Positions 44,843-54,848 of a stretch of DNA of 64,000 nucleotides are shown in pieces. The position numbers and the translations under genes are program-made. Position 1 is the stretch's first letter. Every line of letters starts with the position of its first letter. The stretch lies in contig JAMXSV010000008.1 of assembly GCA_027559495.1 (NCBI GenBank), forward strand, positions 620,001-684,000. Reading direction: 5' to 3'. The DNA is from Aurifilum marmelostoma. Taxonomy: Eukaryota > Ascomycota > Sordariomycetes > Diaporthales > Cryphonectriaceae. The notes beneath the pieces were generated by a model that was given only the letters and a program-made list of their open reading frames with translations, did not search any database and was not told the origin of the DNA.

Positions 44843-47800
44843 ATGGCGACGGAGGAGCCGTTGTCCTTGTCATCCCCCCCCACCTATTCGAATAGAAGGC
44901 AGCGATGTCGACGATGCGGATGTCGAGGAGACCGCCGACGAGGCCCAGACGCCTGGCACGGCCAATGGCTCAGCCTTCAAGAAGAGACGCCGCTTTCAGA
45001 GGCGCGTAAAACAGTGGTCCGACTCCGTGCCCAACACTCCCCAGACCGGTGCCACAGCAGGGTCGCCTATGATCAGGCGCTTCCCCAATTTGCCCCGGCG
45101 CTCGACGATGCCGGAGGACGATCGTGGCGCGGTTTCGGAAGGTGAGGGACGGCAGGTGAGGCGGCCACTCGCCAGAAGAGGCTATTCACATGCAGGACGG
45201 TCTGCCGATGCCGAGGATGGGGACAACGGCGATCGGCGCAGAGGCCACTTGCGTCGAATCAGCATGTTCGGCGTGGGAGGAGGTGTCGGAACAGGAGCAG
45301 AGGGCGCATCGGATGGTGATGCCATACAGACACCGCGAAGACCGCGGTTCAGAACGGAGCGGTATTCAACCCTTGTCGGCGCCAACAGATGGAAACAAGT
45401 TAAGAATACCTTTGGTCTTCTGCGGCACAGAAGAGGCGAGCGCATCGACTACCTCAAGTCCACAGAGCTGATGGGCGAGCTGCGCGCTGGTGCCCCTGCC
45501 GTGGTCATGTTCGCCAGCATGCTGCAGCGTGACGAGCACGGCCACAAGAAGATACCGGTGCTCCTGGAGCAGGTGCGGGTGCAGATCGTCGACAGTGTCG
45601 TTCGTGGCGACAGCGAGCGGCATACGCTCTTCACCATCCATCTCGAGTACGGCAATGGGCCGAACCGTATGATCTGGAAGGTCAAGAAGAGTCTCGGTGA
45701 CATTCTACGCATGCACTTCAAGTACAAGGGCAGCGTGACCACAGCTCGGCTGAAGCGTCCAGGAGGCCGGGCCGGGCCGAAACAACCGAAATTCCCATCA
45801 AAAGCCTTCCCCTACCTTCGGAGCATCAAGAAGCTCGACTTCAGCGACGAGGACGAGGCCGCTGCGGAGGGGAACGAGGCTACACCTGTCGTCGATGATG
45901 AGGCCGGTGATGCTACAGCTGGCGAGGTCACCGCGGGCGAGATGACGGCGGCTGAGGGCACAGCCACTGATGTTGAAGGTCGGCCGGGATTCGGCCGGCG
46001 GAAAGCCTCCAGGATGGGTATCCTGAGCCCGAGGCGCAACACGTCGACGATGCCAGAGGAGGGGTCTGCAGCCGCTCTCGAAGCCCAGAGGGACCCTGAG
46101 GAGCAGAAACGCAAGTACGCCATCTACCAGAGAAAGGCGCTGGAGAAGTATCTCCGGGAGATGGTGCGCTGGCTCATGTTCAGGCCAGATAGCAACCGCC
46201 TCTGTCGTTTCTTCGAGCTGTCTGCCCTAGGGGTGCGCCTTGCGGCCGAGGGTGGCTACCACGGCAAGGAGGGCTTCATGCAGCTGCGGCCGGCCAATGA
46301 GATCGTGAACCAGGCTAGGAAGATCCTGAGGAAGGATCGCAAGTGGTTCCTCGTGCGACAAAGCTACATAGCTTGTGTCGATTCGCCCGAGAGCATCGAC
46401 ATCTGCGACGTGTACCTTGTCGACTCCAAGTTTGACATCACGTGCAAGAAGAAGAAGCTTGGACACATGGCGGCCAAGAACTCTAAGAAGGACAAGTCCA
46501 CAGCGGCTGGCGACGACGGGGTCGGCGATGACGACGATTTCCTGCAAGATCCCAATTCGTCTAGGAAGCATCACCACAAGTTGACCATCGTCAATTCCGA
46601 GCGCAAGATTAATCTCTACGCCCAGCAACATGATCTGCCTCAGTTCGAAGAGTCAATCAAGCTAATGATGGCGAACTCACCATGGGCCTCACCCAATATA
46701 CGTTTTGACAGCTTCGCACCGGTCCGGCAAAACGTTTACGCCCAATGGCTTGTCGATGGGCGTGACTACATGTGGAATGTGTCGCGTGCCATTTCCATGG
46801 CCAAAGATGTGATCTACATTCACGACTGGTGGTTGAGTCCTGAGCTCTACATGAGACGGCCATCTTGCATCAGCCAGCGGTGGCGACTGGATCGGCTCCT
46901 GCAACAAAAGGCCTCGGAAGGCGTCAAGATCTTCGTGATCGTATATCGGAACGTCGAAGCGGCCGTGCCCATCGATTCAGAATACACGAAGAGGTCACTG
47001 CTCAACCTTCATCCTAATATCTTTGTGCAAAGATCGCCGAACCAGTACAAGAAAAATCAGTATTTCTTTGCTCACCATGAGAAGGTCTGCATCGTCGATC
47101 ACTACATTGCATTCTGTGGAGGCATCGATTTGTGCTTTGGGCGTTGGGATACCCCTCAGCATCTCCTCTCCGACGACAAGCCCACAGGTTTCGAGCCACA
47201 AGAGGTCCAAAACGTCCCCAGGGATGCAGAACATGTGCAGATGTTTCCCGGTAAAGACTACTCCAATCCGAGGATACAAGATTTCTTCAAATTGGATGAG
47301 CCGTACGAGGAAATGTATGACCGCTCCAAGACACCGCGGATGCCTTGGCATGATATCTCCATGCAAGTTGTGGGACAACCCGCTCGAGATCTGACACGGC
47401 ATTTTGTGCAACGCTGGAATTACCTTCGACGCAACCGGCGGATCACACGGCCTCTGCCGTTCCTATTGCCACCGCCTGATTTTCGTGACGAAGACTTGGA
47501 GGCGCTCGGCCTCACAGGCACCTGTGAGGTCCAGATCCTTCGATCCGCTACTACCTGGTCGCTAGGGACTCAGCACACCGAGTGCAGCATTCAGAATGCT
47601 TACATCCAGATGATTGAGAAATCCGACCACTTTGTCTACATGGAGAACCAGTTCTTTGTATCGAGCACGGAGGCCCTCGGTGTTCCGATTGTCAACAAGA
47701 TTGGAGACGCGCTGGTGGATCGTATCAAACGAGCCTTCGAGAACGACGAGGACTGGCGATGTGTTATTCTCATCCCTCTCATGCCTGGCTTTCAGAACAC

Positions 47801-49990
47801 TGTGGCTGAGGTGGAAGGCACCAGCGTGCGCCTCATCATGCAATGTCAATACCGAAGCATCTGTCGGGGAGAGTCCTCGATCTTTGGCAGGCTCCGTGCC
47901 GCTGGGATCGACCCGGAGGAGTATATACAATTCTTCTCGCTGCGCCAGTGGGGGAAGATTGGGCCCAATCAAGACCACGTCACGGAGCAGCTGTATATAC
48001 ACGCCAAGACTATCATTGTCGATGACCGTGTCGCCCTCATCGGCTCAGCCAATATCAACGAGAGGTCCATGCTGGGTTCTCGCGACTCCGAGATTGCCGC
48101 TATCGTGCGGGATACCGACATGGTGTGGTCCCAGATGGCAGGCAAGGATTATCAGGTCGGCCGATTTGCGCACACCCTGCGCATGCGACTGATGAGAGAA
48201 CACGTTGGTCTGCCGGTGGACGAGATCATCGAAGAGGAGAGAAACGCCACGTATGGACAAGAAGAAGCGTTCCAATCTGAGATGGACCGGATATACGGCA
48301 GCGATTCCGAAGGGTCGGTTCAGTCAGGCCATCAATCTCATGGTCGCCTGTCACCTCGCCCACAAGAATTGGCCAGGGGACACAGTGCCAACTACGATGT
48401 CGATTTGCAGCTGGATGCGAACGCCGAGAACGAGCGTCGGTCCTCGGCCAGTTCTAAAAGCAGCTCTGACAGCTCAGAGGCGTCACAGGAGGTGGTCCCC
48501 AATGCGGAACAGCAACTCGAAGTGGCTGGTTACGGTGCTGACCACTGGAAAGAGGCACAAAAGCAAGGTCTGGACCGAGGAAGGGACACTGTCGTCATCA
48601 ACGGGCGCGAGTATCTTGCTCGAGGTATCCTGCCTGAAGGGAAAGGCACCATTGAGAGTCCGGCGGCTAGCCAGGACTCGATCAATCCGCAACCCGCCGA
48701 GGCCGACTCCACAGCCGAGGGTTCAAGTCACGATGTCTTACCACCATTCGACCGTCGCAGCACGGACCAGCTGGGGCTTCCCAGGGCGAATCAACTTCCC
48801 GACCTTCCTCAGGGCGACGACACAGACATTGGTGGCCCGCCGCTGCCGGGCGACCCTAACAAAGACTCGGCGGTCAAGATCCCACACCCGCTGGCAACGC
48901 AGATCAAGCAGGCGGTGATTGACAAGGACTGCATGAAGGACCCATTGGACCCGGACTTTTACGACAATGTCTGGAACCGTATTGCCGAGAACAACACCAA
49001 GATCTACAGACAGGTCTTCCACTGCATGCCAGACAATGAGGTGCTTGACTGGGCACAGTATATGGAATTCATGGACCACCAGAAGCGCCTCAGAGAGGCA
49101 CAGGAGGGACCACAAAATACGCATGAGCAGGCTGAGCAGACGGATCAGAGCCACCAGACGGAGACCGAGAAGCCTAAGCGGCAAGCAACAGCTGGCGGCG
49201 CGGGCATCTCTGCTCCAGGTCCGGTACCAGCGGCACGAGCCCTCTCGGAGAAGGTCAAGAGCAAAGGGAGCAGTGTCAAGACCCCTCTCAAGAAGACCCA
49301 GGAAGCGCTCGAGAACGAATCGCCAGCGCGTCGACACGCGCGACAGAATTCCCGCCTTGACATCGAGAGGGCCGCTGCGGCAGCCCGCGCACTCAACTCG
49401 CCCATGGCGAGCCCTGCATTCCAGCCGCCTGCCAACAGCCCGTTCCCATCCGCATCTACGTCGACGCCAGACCCCGAGAAGGCCGCGGCAGCAGCCCAGG
49501 ATACGAATAATGCGGTAGACTCTCGCCTCCTCATCCCCGGCGACAAGAACACCCCGGCGGACAAGCGTGAACGCCGCGCAACCTTCAGCACGCCCGAGGA
49601 TGACGGATCGAACGAGAAGCCACCGGCGACGAGTGGGTCCGGCTGTGCGGCGTCGTCGTCCACGACAGCCGTGGACACCCCGACGCCAACGACGGGACCC
49701 TCCAAGCGCCGCAGGCGGGCGACGACTAGAGGCAGTCGCCACCGCCCGATGGTGGAGAATCTGTTGACGCGAGAGATGATGGATGGCCTCTGCGGGCTGA
49801 TCCAAGGCCACCTGGTCGTCTTCCCGTATGACTGGCTGGCAGGCGCGGAGGAGAAAGGTGATTGGCTTACGCTGGTTGATCAAGCTGCTCCTCTTCAGAT
49901 CTAGTAAGTACTACAGTGCATTCTCTCGGTGTCGATGAACAATCAGGGATGACGATATGACCCGGAGGCTAACAATCCGACAGCAATTAA
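44843..49990 (+). CDS. SPO14: Phospholipase D (Spo14/PLD1 type), early frame break at a C tract
   Basis: Hydrolyses phosphatidylcholine to phosphatidic acid; acts in membrane traffic and sporulation. About 1688 aa. The long frame opens upstream of 45027, but its only good ATG (44843) is one frame away. The switch fits a C8 tract at 44874-44881 that should be seven. Then MATEEPLSLSSPPPIRIEGS leads into RRRFQRRVKQWSDSV and beyond. A PX-like region is followed by a PH-like region (WFLVRQSYIACVDSPESIDI) and two HKD motifs, HHEKVCIVDHYIAFCGGIDL and HAKTIIVDDRVALIGSANIN. The C-terminus is unusually long and disordered before a conserved end. The apparent stop at 49902-49904 overlaps a GTAAGT donor. 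Splicing 49904-49983 (GCTAACAAT branch site, CGACAG acceptor) gives a 7-nt last exon and the family-like ending LQIYN. Confidence 0.9.
44874..44881 (+). other. C8 tract at the frame break of PLD
   Basis: With eight C the ATG frame runs into an unrelated 102-codon frame. With seven it joins the conserved PLD frame, which is open back through this point (RIEGSDVDDADVEETADEAQ). Confidence 0.8.
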
Positions 49991-50588
49991 ACAGCGAGAC
50001 GGTGTGCTATGTTGACAGTGATCTGCACGGCAGGAGAGTGCACCAAGAGCACATTGCTGTAGCAAGCTCCGTGGCAGGTCTTCCTGGGCTGCTCCTGCAC
50101 TGCACGCTTAAAAAATAAGACAAAGTGGGAGCTCGCGGAAACTTTATGGTGGAAGTCATAGCAGTCGGCGTTGTGGTGTTTCTACTGCATCTGGTACATG
50201 ATTTCGTTGCTGTGGTCTCCTCCTTTTTAGAAATGGCGGCTATTGCTCAAACCCAGCAACGGGTTCTGGCACAGCTCAAGTCCATCAAAAAATATATGTT
50301 TTCAAGACAGCATCAGGAAATACAACTTAATCTCAAGCATTTGATAATTGTGCAAGACTTACTTGGTTTTCTTTTTATGTTTTCCTCTCGCTTAAGCCAT
50401 TCAAACCGCTGTCATGAGAGAGAGGGTTAGGGTACAGCTCATCCCTGTCGCGCCGAGGCCGGCTCCGTAGATCAGACCATGGCCGATGATGTCTTTGATT
50501 TCTTCGCAACTCGCAACTCTCTTCCTGAGCACTACTTTCTTACCACCAATACAGAGGCTGCGCAAAGACCATATCCACATCTGTGATC
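49991..50588. other. Gap between PLD and COQ7
   Basis: PLD 3' region and COQ7 promoter. A 101-codon frame (50125-50430) has one hydrophobic stretch but lacks other support and is not called. Confidence 0.45.
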
Positions 50589-51413
50589 ATGGCATCGTCA
50601 GCTAGAATGCTCCGGCAGGCCCAGCGAGCCCTGCTGGCTTCGTCACGACCATCTATTTACGATCCTGTTGCGCCTGCCTTCTTCCCTAAAACCTCGCGAC
50701 ACTCAATATCAACAACGACAACCCGCCCAGCCAGTGTCACAGACAGCAACACACCACAGTCCAGCGATGAAGCTTCGAGCAGCAACAACAACAACCCCAG
50801 CGGCGCAGCAACATCATCTGGAAATAAGCCCCGGCGCAAGCCCCTGACACAGGCCCAGCGCGACTTCCTGTCGTCTGCGCTGCGTGTCAACCAGGCCGGC
50901 GAGCTCGCGGCGACGCTCATCTACACTGCGCAGACCCCGCCCCTGGTGCGCCGGCACCCGCACTTGCGACCCTTGATGCGGCACATGTACGAGCAGGAGG
51001 AAGGCCACCTCAACACCTTCAACGCGCTGCTGGCGCGGCACCGGGTGCGGCCGACGGCCATGTACCCGATGTGGTCGGCGCTCTCGTACGGGCTGGGGTG
51101 GTCGACGGCGGTGATGGGGCGGGAGGCGGCCATGGCGTGCACGGAGGCGGTCGAGACGGAGATTGGGGACCACTACAACTCGCAGATCCGGGTGCTGCTG
51201 GAGATGGTGGGGCGGTGGGAGGAGGAAGGGTACGAGGTGGGTGAGGAGTTCCGGGAGCTGATCGGCACGCTGCGCAGGATACGGGACGAGGAGCTGGAGC
51301 ACCTGGACCATGCGGTCGAGCACGATGCCAAAAAGGCGGAGCCGCACTGGCTGCTGACGGGGGTGATCAGGGCGGGGTGTCGGGGGGCCATCTGGGTCAG
51401 CGAGAGGGTGTAG
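50589..51413 (+). CDS. COQ7: 5-demethoxyubiquinone hydroxylase, mitochondrial
   Basis: 274 aa, intron-free. Di-iron hydroxylase for the penultimate step of ubiquinone synthesis, on the matrix face of the inner membrane within the CoQ complex. The first about 75 residues are basic, Ser/Thr-rich and presequence-like. The COQ7 fold follows: FLSSALRVNQAGELAATLIY (first Glu ligand), MYEQEEGHLNTFNALLARHR (EExxH), RPTAMYPMWSALSYGLGWST, EAAMACTEAVETEIGDHYNS, RRIRDEELEHLDHAVEHDAK (second EExxH), ending with AGCRGAIWVSERV. All four iron-ligand helices are intact. The start at 50589 is the first ATG of the frame. Confidence 0.95.
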   Translation: MASSARMLRQAQRALLASSRPSIYDPVAPAFFPKTSRHSISTTTTRPASVTDSNTPQSSDEASSSNNNNPSGAATSSGNKPRRKPLTQAQRDFLSSALRVNQAGELAATLIYTAQTPPLVRRHPHLRPLMRHMYEQEEGHLNTFNALLARHRVRPTAMYPMWSALSYGLGWSTAVMGREAAMACTEAVETEIGDHYNSQIRVLLEMVGRWEEEGYEVGEEFRELIGTLRRIRDEELEHLDHAVEHDAKKAEPHWLLTGVIRAGCRGAIWVSERV

Positions 51414-53100
51414 GTCTTGGTGTAGGCGTGATGGAGAATAGGGACGAGGCTCTCCTATCGAGGGGCCAGTGTCCGAGTCTTGGGTCAACAGTGTATATTT
51501 ACTTAGAGGGGCACGACACAGCTGGCGAATGCGGTCATGGGATGCTGTATAGAGAATGAAAGGGGCTGTAGACAAAAGGAAAAGGACAACCAGTTATCCC
51601 CCATCAGAGATGACAGGACGAAATCGCTGGCCATAGAAGACTCGAGGAGATCGAGCTCAAACCACTTGTGAGTTGATTGCCCATTTCGCCAAGCTCACGA
51701 ACAATCTTGGACGCCATTTGACCGTGAGATCTCACAATGGTGTATGTGCTATGACAGGTGATGGCGCCCATTATTCCACTTTCAGTAGAATATTGTCAGT
51801 CACTGGCGCATATGATGACCTCGCAAATAGTTGTTATCTCGACTACCTAATCTACAGGACAGAACTCATCGGAGCCTAATACTATTTACCCACTAGCTGG
51901 AACTGCGGAAATCTTGGTCCCTATCTCTGACGTGGTAAGCAAAAGTAGAGGCTAATGACCTGAACGGAGGGCACTGTCGTCGTCGGGCGGAATCCGGAGC
52001 AGACCCACCCCAAGACCAGTCACGACCCCCTCACATTTCGAATCCTGCTGCTGAGTGCTGTTTGTGTGCTCTGTGTCCTTCTTTTAGTCTGTGTATATTC
52101 TGACTGAGACACGGTTCGGTTACCCTACCGACACTTTCAAGTTATTCAGCTAGACGAGCCATTTCCACACATGCATAGCAGCTTTATCACCGCGATGGTA
52201 CTAATCATTAATTAAGTATATTCCCTTTTCGTGTCAGCACCTGCGTGGCGCCAATCCGTCACATGGCAATGTCAGGGGTCATGGCGAATGTGGGTACTGA
52301 GTGCAGTAACGCGTCTGGCTCCAGGCACTATAATCCTCTCTACTCACTGGTTGTCGTTCTCCTATAGTGCATACTGTACACCCTGCAGTACTTTCACAGG
52401 CATGAGCATAAGAAAAATAACAGTAACAGTAAAGTAGATCACAGAACAGAGGGTCCGAATACCGCTTTCAGACCACTTCTGTATGGCGCAGTCCTACGTG
52501 GGCGCTGAAAACGGCTGCAAGTCCTATCGTCGTGTCACGATAGCGAGAGGAAGAGCCGTACTTGGTGGGGCTGGCTGTGGGGCTTCCCGCGGTTGCCGTG
52601 TAAGTGGTTGCAGGGAGGGGAAAGTCGAGTGTGTGAGGTCATGCAACACCAGACCGGCCCTCCCTTCCCCCCCCTTCTTCGCCCGTCTTGTTCTTCTCCC
52701 AGAGGCCATGACACCTCCACTTATCACACCCCCGGGCAGGCGCCAGACCCTCTGGAGAGAACAAAAACAGCACATCTGATCTCTTCTCTTCTGACCACTA
52801 ATGTCCTTGCATCCACCTTGCCCTCCGCTCAGGTGTGGTGGAGTCTTGTCGGTCGTGAGCAATTGACTTGTCCGAGGAGAATTTGTGGACCACAGTCTCA
52901 GTCTTTCTTCCGACTCTGTCCACTCCTCCCTAGATATGATATTTTCCCTCTCTACACCCTGGACGGGCCCGATTTCGTGACTCTGCGTCTGAACACATCA
53001 CGGCCCCGGCGGCCGAGAGGAAGAACGACAGCTCAGTCCCAGCCTGAAGAGACCATCATACTAGAGAAATTCTACAGCAGCACGTGCACCCCCAGCAGTC
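51414..53100. other. 1.7-kb gap upstream of the Yippee gene
   Basis: COQ7 3' region, then the promoter and a long pyrimidine-rich leader of the next gene. A 330-codon frame (52593-53582) overlaps the Yippee frame and has no recognisable content. Nothing else seen. Confidence 0.5.
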
Positions 53101-54126
53101 ATGTTTCGTGCGACGACGAACAACAAAGCCCCGGCGGCTCCCCATTTTCCAACCTTCCTACTCCCGAGCCTGAAGGTCCCCTTCTTTCGCCGTCGTCAGA
53201 GCTCAAGCGCTACTGCGTCTCCGGCCACGCTGAACGAGGTCCCTTCGCTCAGCAGCTCGCCCTCCTCCACAGCTTCGGCCGATCACGGCCCAAGCTCACC
53301 CACCGCCGACAGCCCTACATCTGTTGCGGACCACAGAAAAAACTCCAAGCAGTCTCCCACGCGCAGCCGCCTGGCACGCAGCCTCCCCGACGTACTCCGC
53401 TGCAACACCTGCGGCACGGACATCGCCTATGGGCTACAGATCGTCTCCAAGGGGTTTACCGGTCGCCATGGGCGCGCACTTCTCGTGTCTCCGCCGCTGG
53501 CCACCTCGACACCGTCTTGCCCTGGTTCTGGCCCCGCCGATGTGTCCCCTGGCCACCATACCATAGCCCGCGAGAGCGCTAACCTCGTCAACGTCACGGT
53601 TGGCCGTCCCGAGCCTCGGAACCTGGTGACGGGGGCCCATGTCGTGGCCGACATCAACTGTTTGACGTGCGGGGTCAAGATTGGGTGGAAGTACGTGGAC
53701 GCCAGAGAGCAGGCCCAGAAATACAAAGTAGGCAAGTTCATCCTCGAGACGGAAAGAGTGGCGCTTCTACGCAGCTGGGAGGATATCCGGCCCGGCGAGG
53801 AAGAGGATCCGCACCGCCACTTCTACAGCTCGTCCGCACCTGCGGGGTCCTTTGGCGGGAGGAGGAAGAGCTCTACCCCGGGAGGTGACCGCAGGAAACA
53901 GAGCTGCTCATCTGAGGGTGCAAATGGCGACAACACCTTTGCTGTCGATGCCGAGGGCAGCGAGGGCGAGAGCGAGGCGGACATCATCTTCGACTCTGAC
54001 GACGAGGACGAGTGTGAGGATATCTTCGCTGGCGTCTGGGATGCTGCCACGGTAGCGCGACGTCGAAACTCCAAAGTCAGCAGCCAAGACGTGAGAAAAG
54101 GCCGAACAACCAACGGGCTTCGCTAG
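53101..54126 (+). CDS. Yippee-family zinc-binding protein with long extensions
   Basis: 341 aa, intron-free. Yippee domains are beta-tent zinc folds related to Mis18 and cereblon; fungal roles are unclear. The domain spans about residues 95-220: LRCNTCGTDIAYGLQIVSKG (first CxxC), NVTVGRPEPRNLVTGAHVVA, DINCLTCGVKIGWKYVDARE (second CxxC) and KYKVGKFILE. All four Cys ligands are present. Between the halves lies a Ser/Pro/Gly-rich insert of about 30 residues. The N-terminal 90 residues are Ser/Pro-rich, and the C-terminal 120 contain basic patches and a strongly acidic block (IIFDSDDEDECEDIF). Animal Yippees are about 120 aa, so the extensions are fungal elaborations, possibly for nuclear interactions (inference). 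Confidence 0.88.
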   Translation: MFRATTNNKAPAAPHFPTFLLPSLKVPFFRRRQSSSATASPATLNEVPSLSSSPSSTASADHGPSSPTADSPTSVADHRKNSKQSPTRSRLARSLPDVLRCNTCGTDIAYGLQIVSKGFTGRHGRALLVSPPLATSTPSCPGSGPADVSPGHHTIARESANLVNVTVGRPEPRNLVTGAHVVADINCLTCGVKIGWKYVDAREQAQKYKVGKFILETERVALLRSWEDIRPGEEEDPHRHFYSSSAPAGSFGGRRKSSTPGGDRRKQSCSSEGANGDNTFAVDAEGSEGESEADIIFDSDDEDECEDIFAGVWDAATVARRRNSKVSSQDVRKGRTTNGLR

Positions 54127-54848
54127 TGGCGTCCCAGTCAGTTCCCATGTTGACGGTGAGGACGCTCATGGTATGCTCATGATACTTGCTCCAGGAGGCG
54201 TGCACACTGTCGTGGCTGTCGTATTTCTTGTTTCTCTCCGGCGTTCCTGATTGATTATGTTGCTTCGCTCACTGTCGCCCGTCCTTGGAGGCGGGCAAAT
54301 TGATACCAAGGATATCATCTTTCTTTTTGACATCTCATTCCTGGGGGTAATTGCACGGGCCATAGATGGCAAGGAAATGGTTGGGATTTTGGGAGGCGTT
54401 TCGTTTGGCTTCAAATCGCATTACAGACGATACCATCATCATGCCACTAGCTAGATACAGATTCTTTAATGGGTTCATGGTGGGCGTCGAGCAATAACAT
54501 ATTCCTGCTTTAACCTCCTATGTAGTCGGGCACAGAAGAAAGTGCTTCACTTACTGTCCACCTGCTCAATTTCGTAATGAGGATCCTCTGCATGTGACGG
54601 TGCTTCTACACTCTCGATAGGCTCGGTGGGTTATGGTGGGGTGGGAGGAGCTGCCCAAGTAGGCACCTGGTTAGGCTCAACCCTGCCAACGGGCACTGCA
54701 GACGGGCGCTGAGTGGGTCTCTGGCGTGCCCCTCAGCGTGCCCAGAGCCCCTCCACCATGCCGATTGTAGCCTTCTGCTGTTCTTCGCCCGGCTCATGGG
54801 CAGGAGGGGGGACTTGCCAACTGACCTCTCCACGCTCAACTATTTCAA
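54127..54848. other. Gap between Yippee and DUG1-like genes
   Basis: 3' region of the Yippee gene and promoter of the dipeptidase. No gene seen. Confidence 0.5.

Noticed and set aside
48738..49883. 381-codon frame antisense to the PLD C-terminus
   Set aside because: Complement of the disordered PLD tail; no family features.
50125..50430. 101-codon frame with one hydrophobic stretch between PLD and COQ7
   Set aside because: Begins at GTG (first ATG later), no homology seen, likely chance in the PLD 3' region.
52593..53582. 330-codon frame overlapping the Yippee gene in another frame
   Set aside because: The Yippee frame has both zinc motifs; the overlap is in disordered or leader sequence and shows no conserved pattern.
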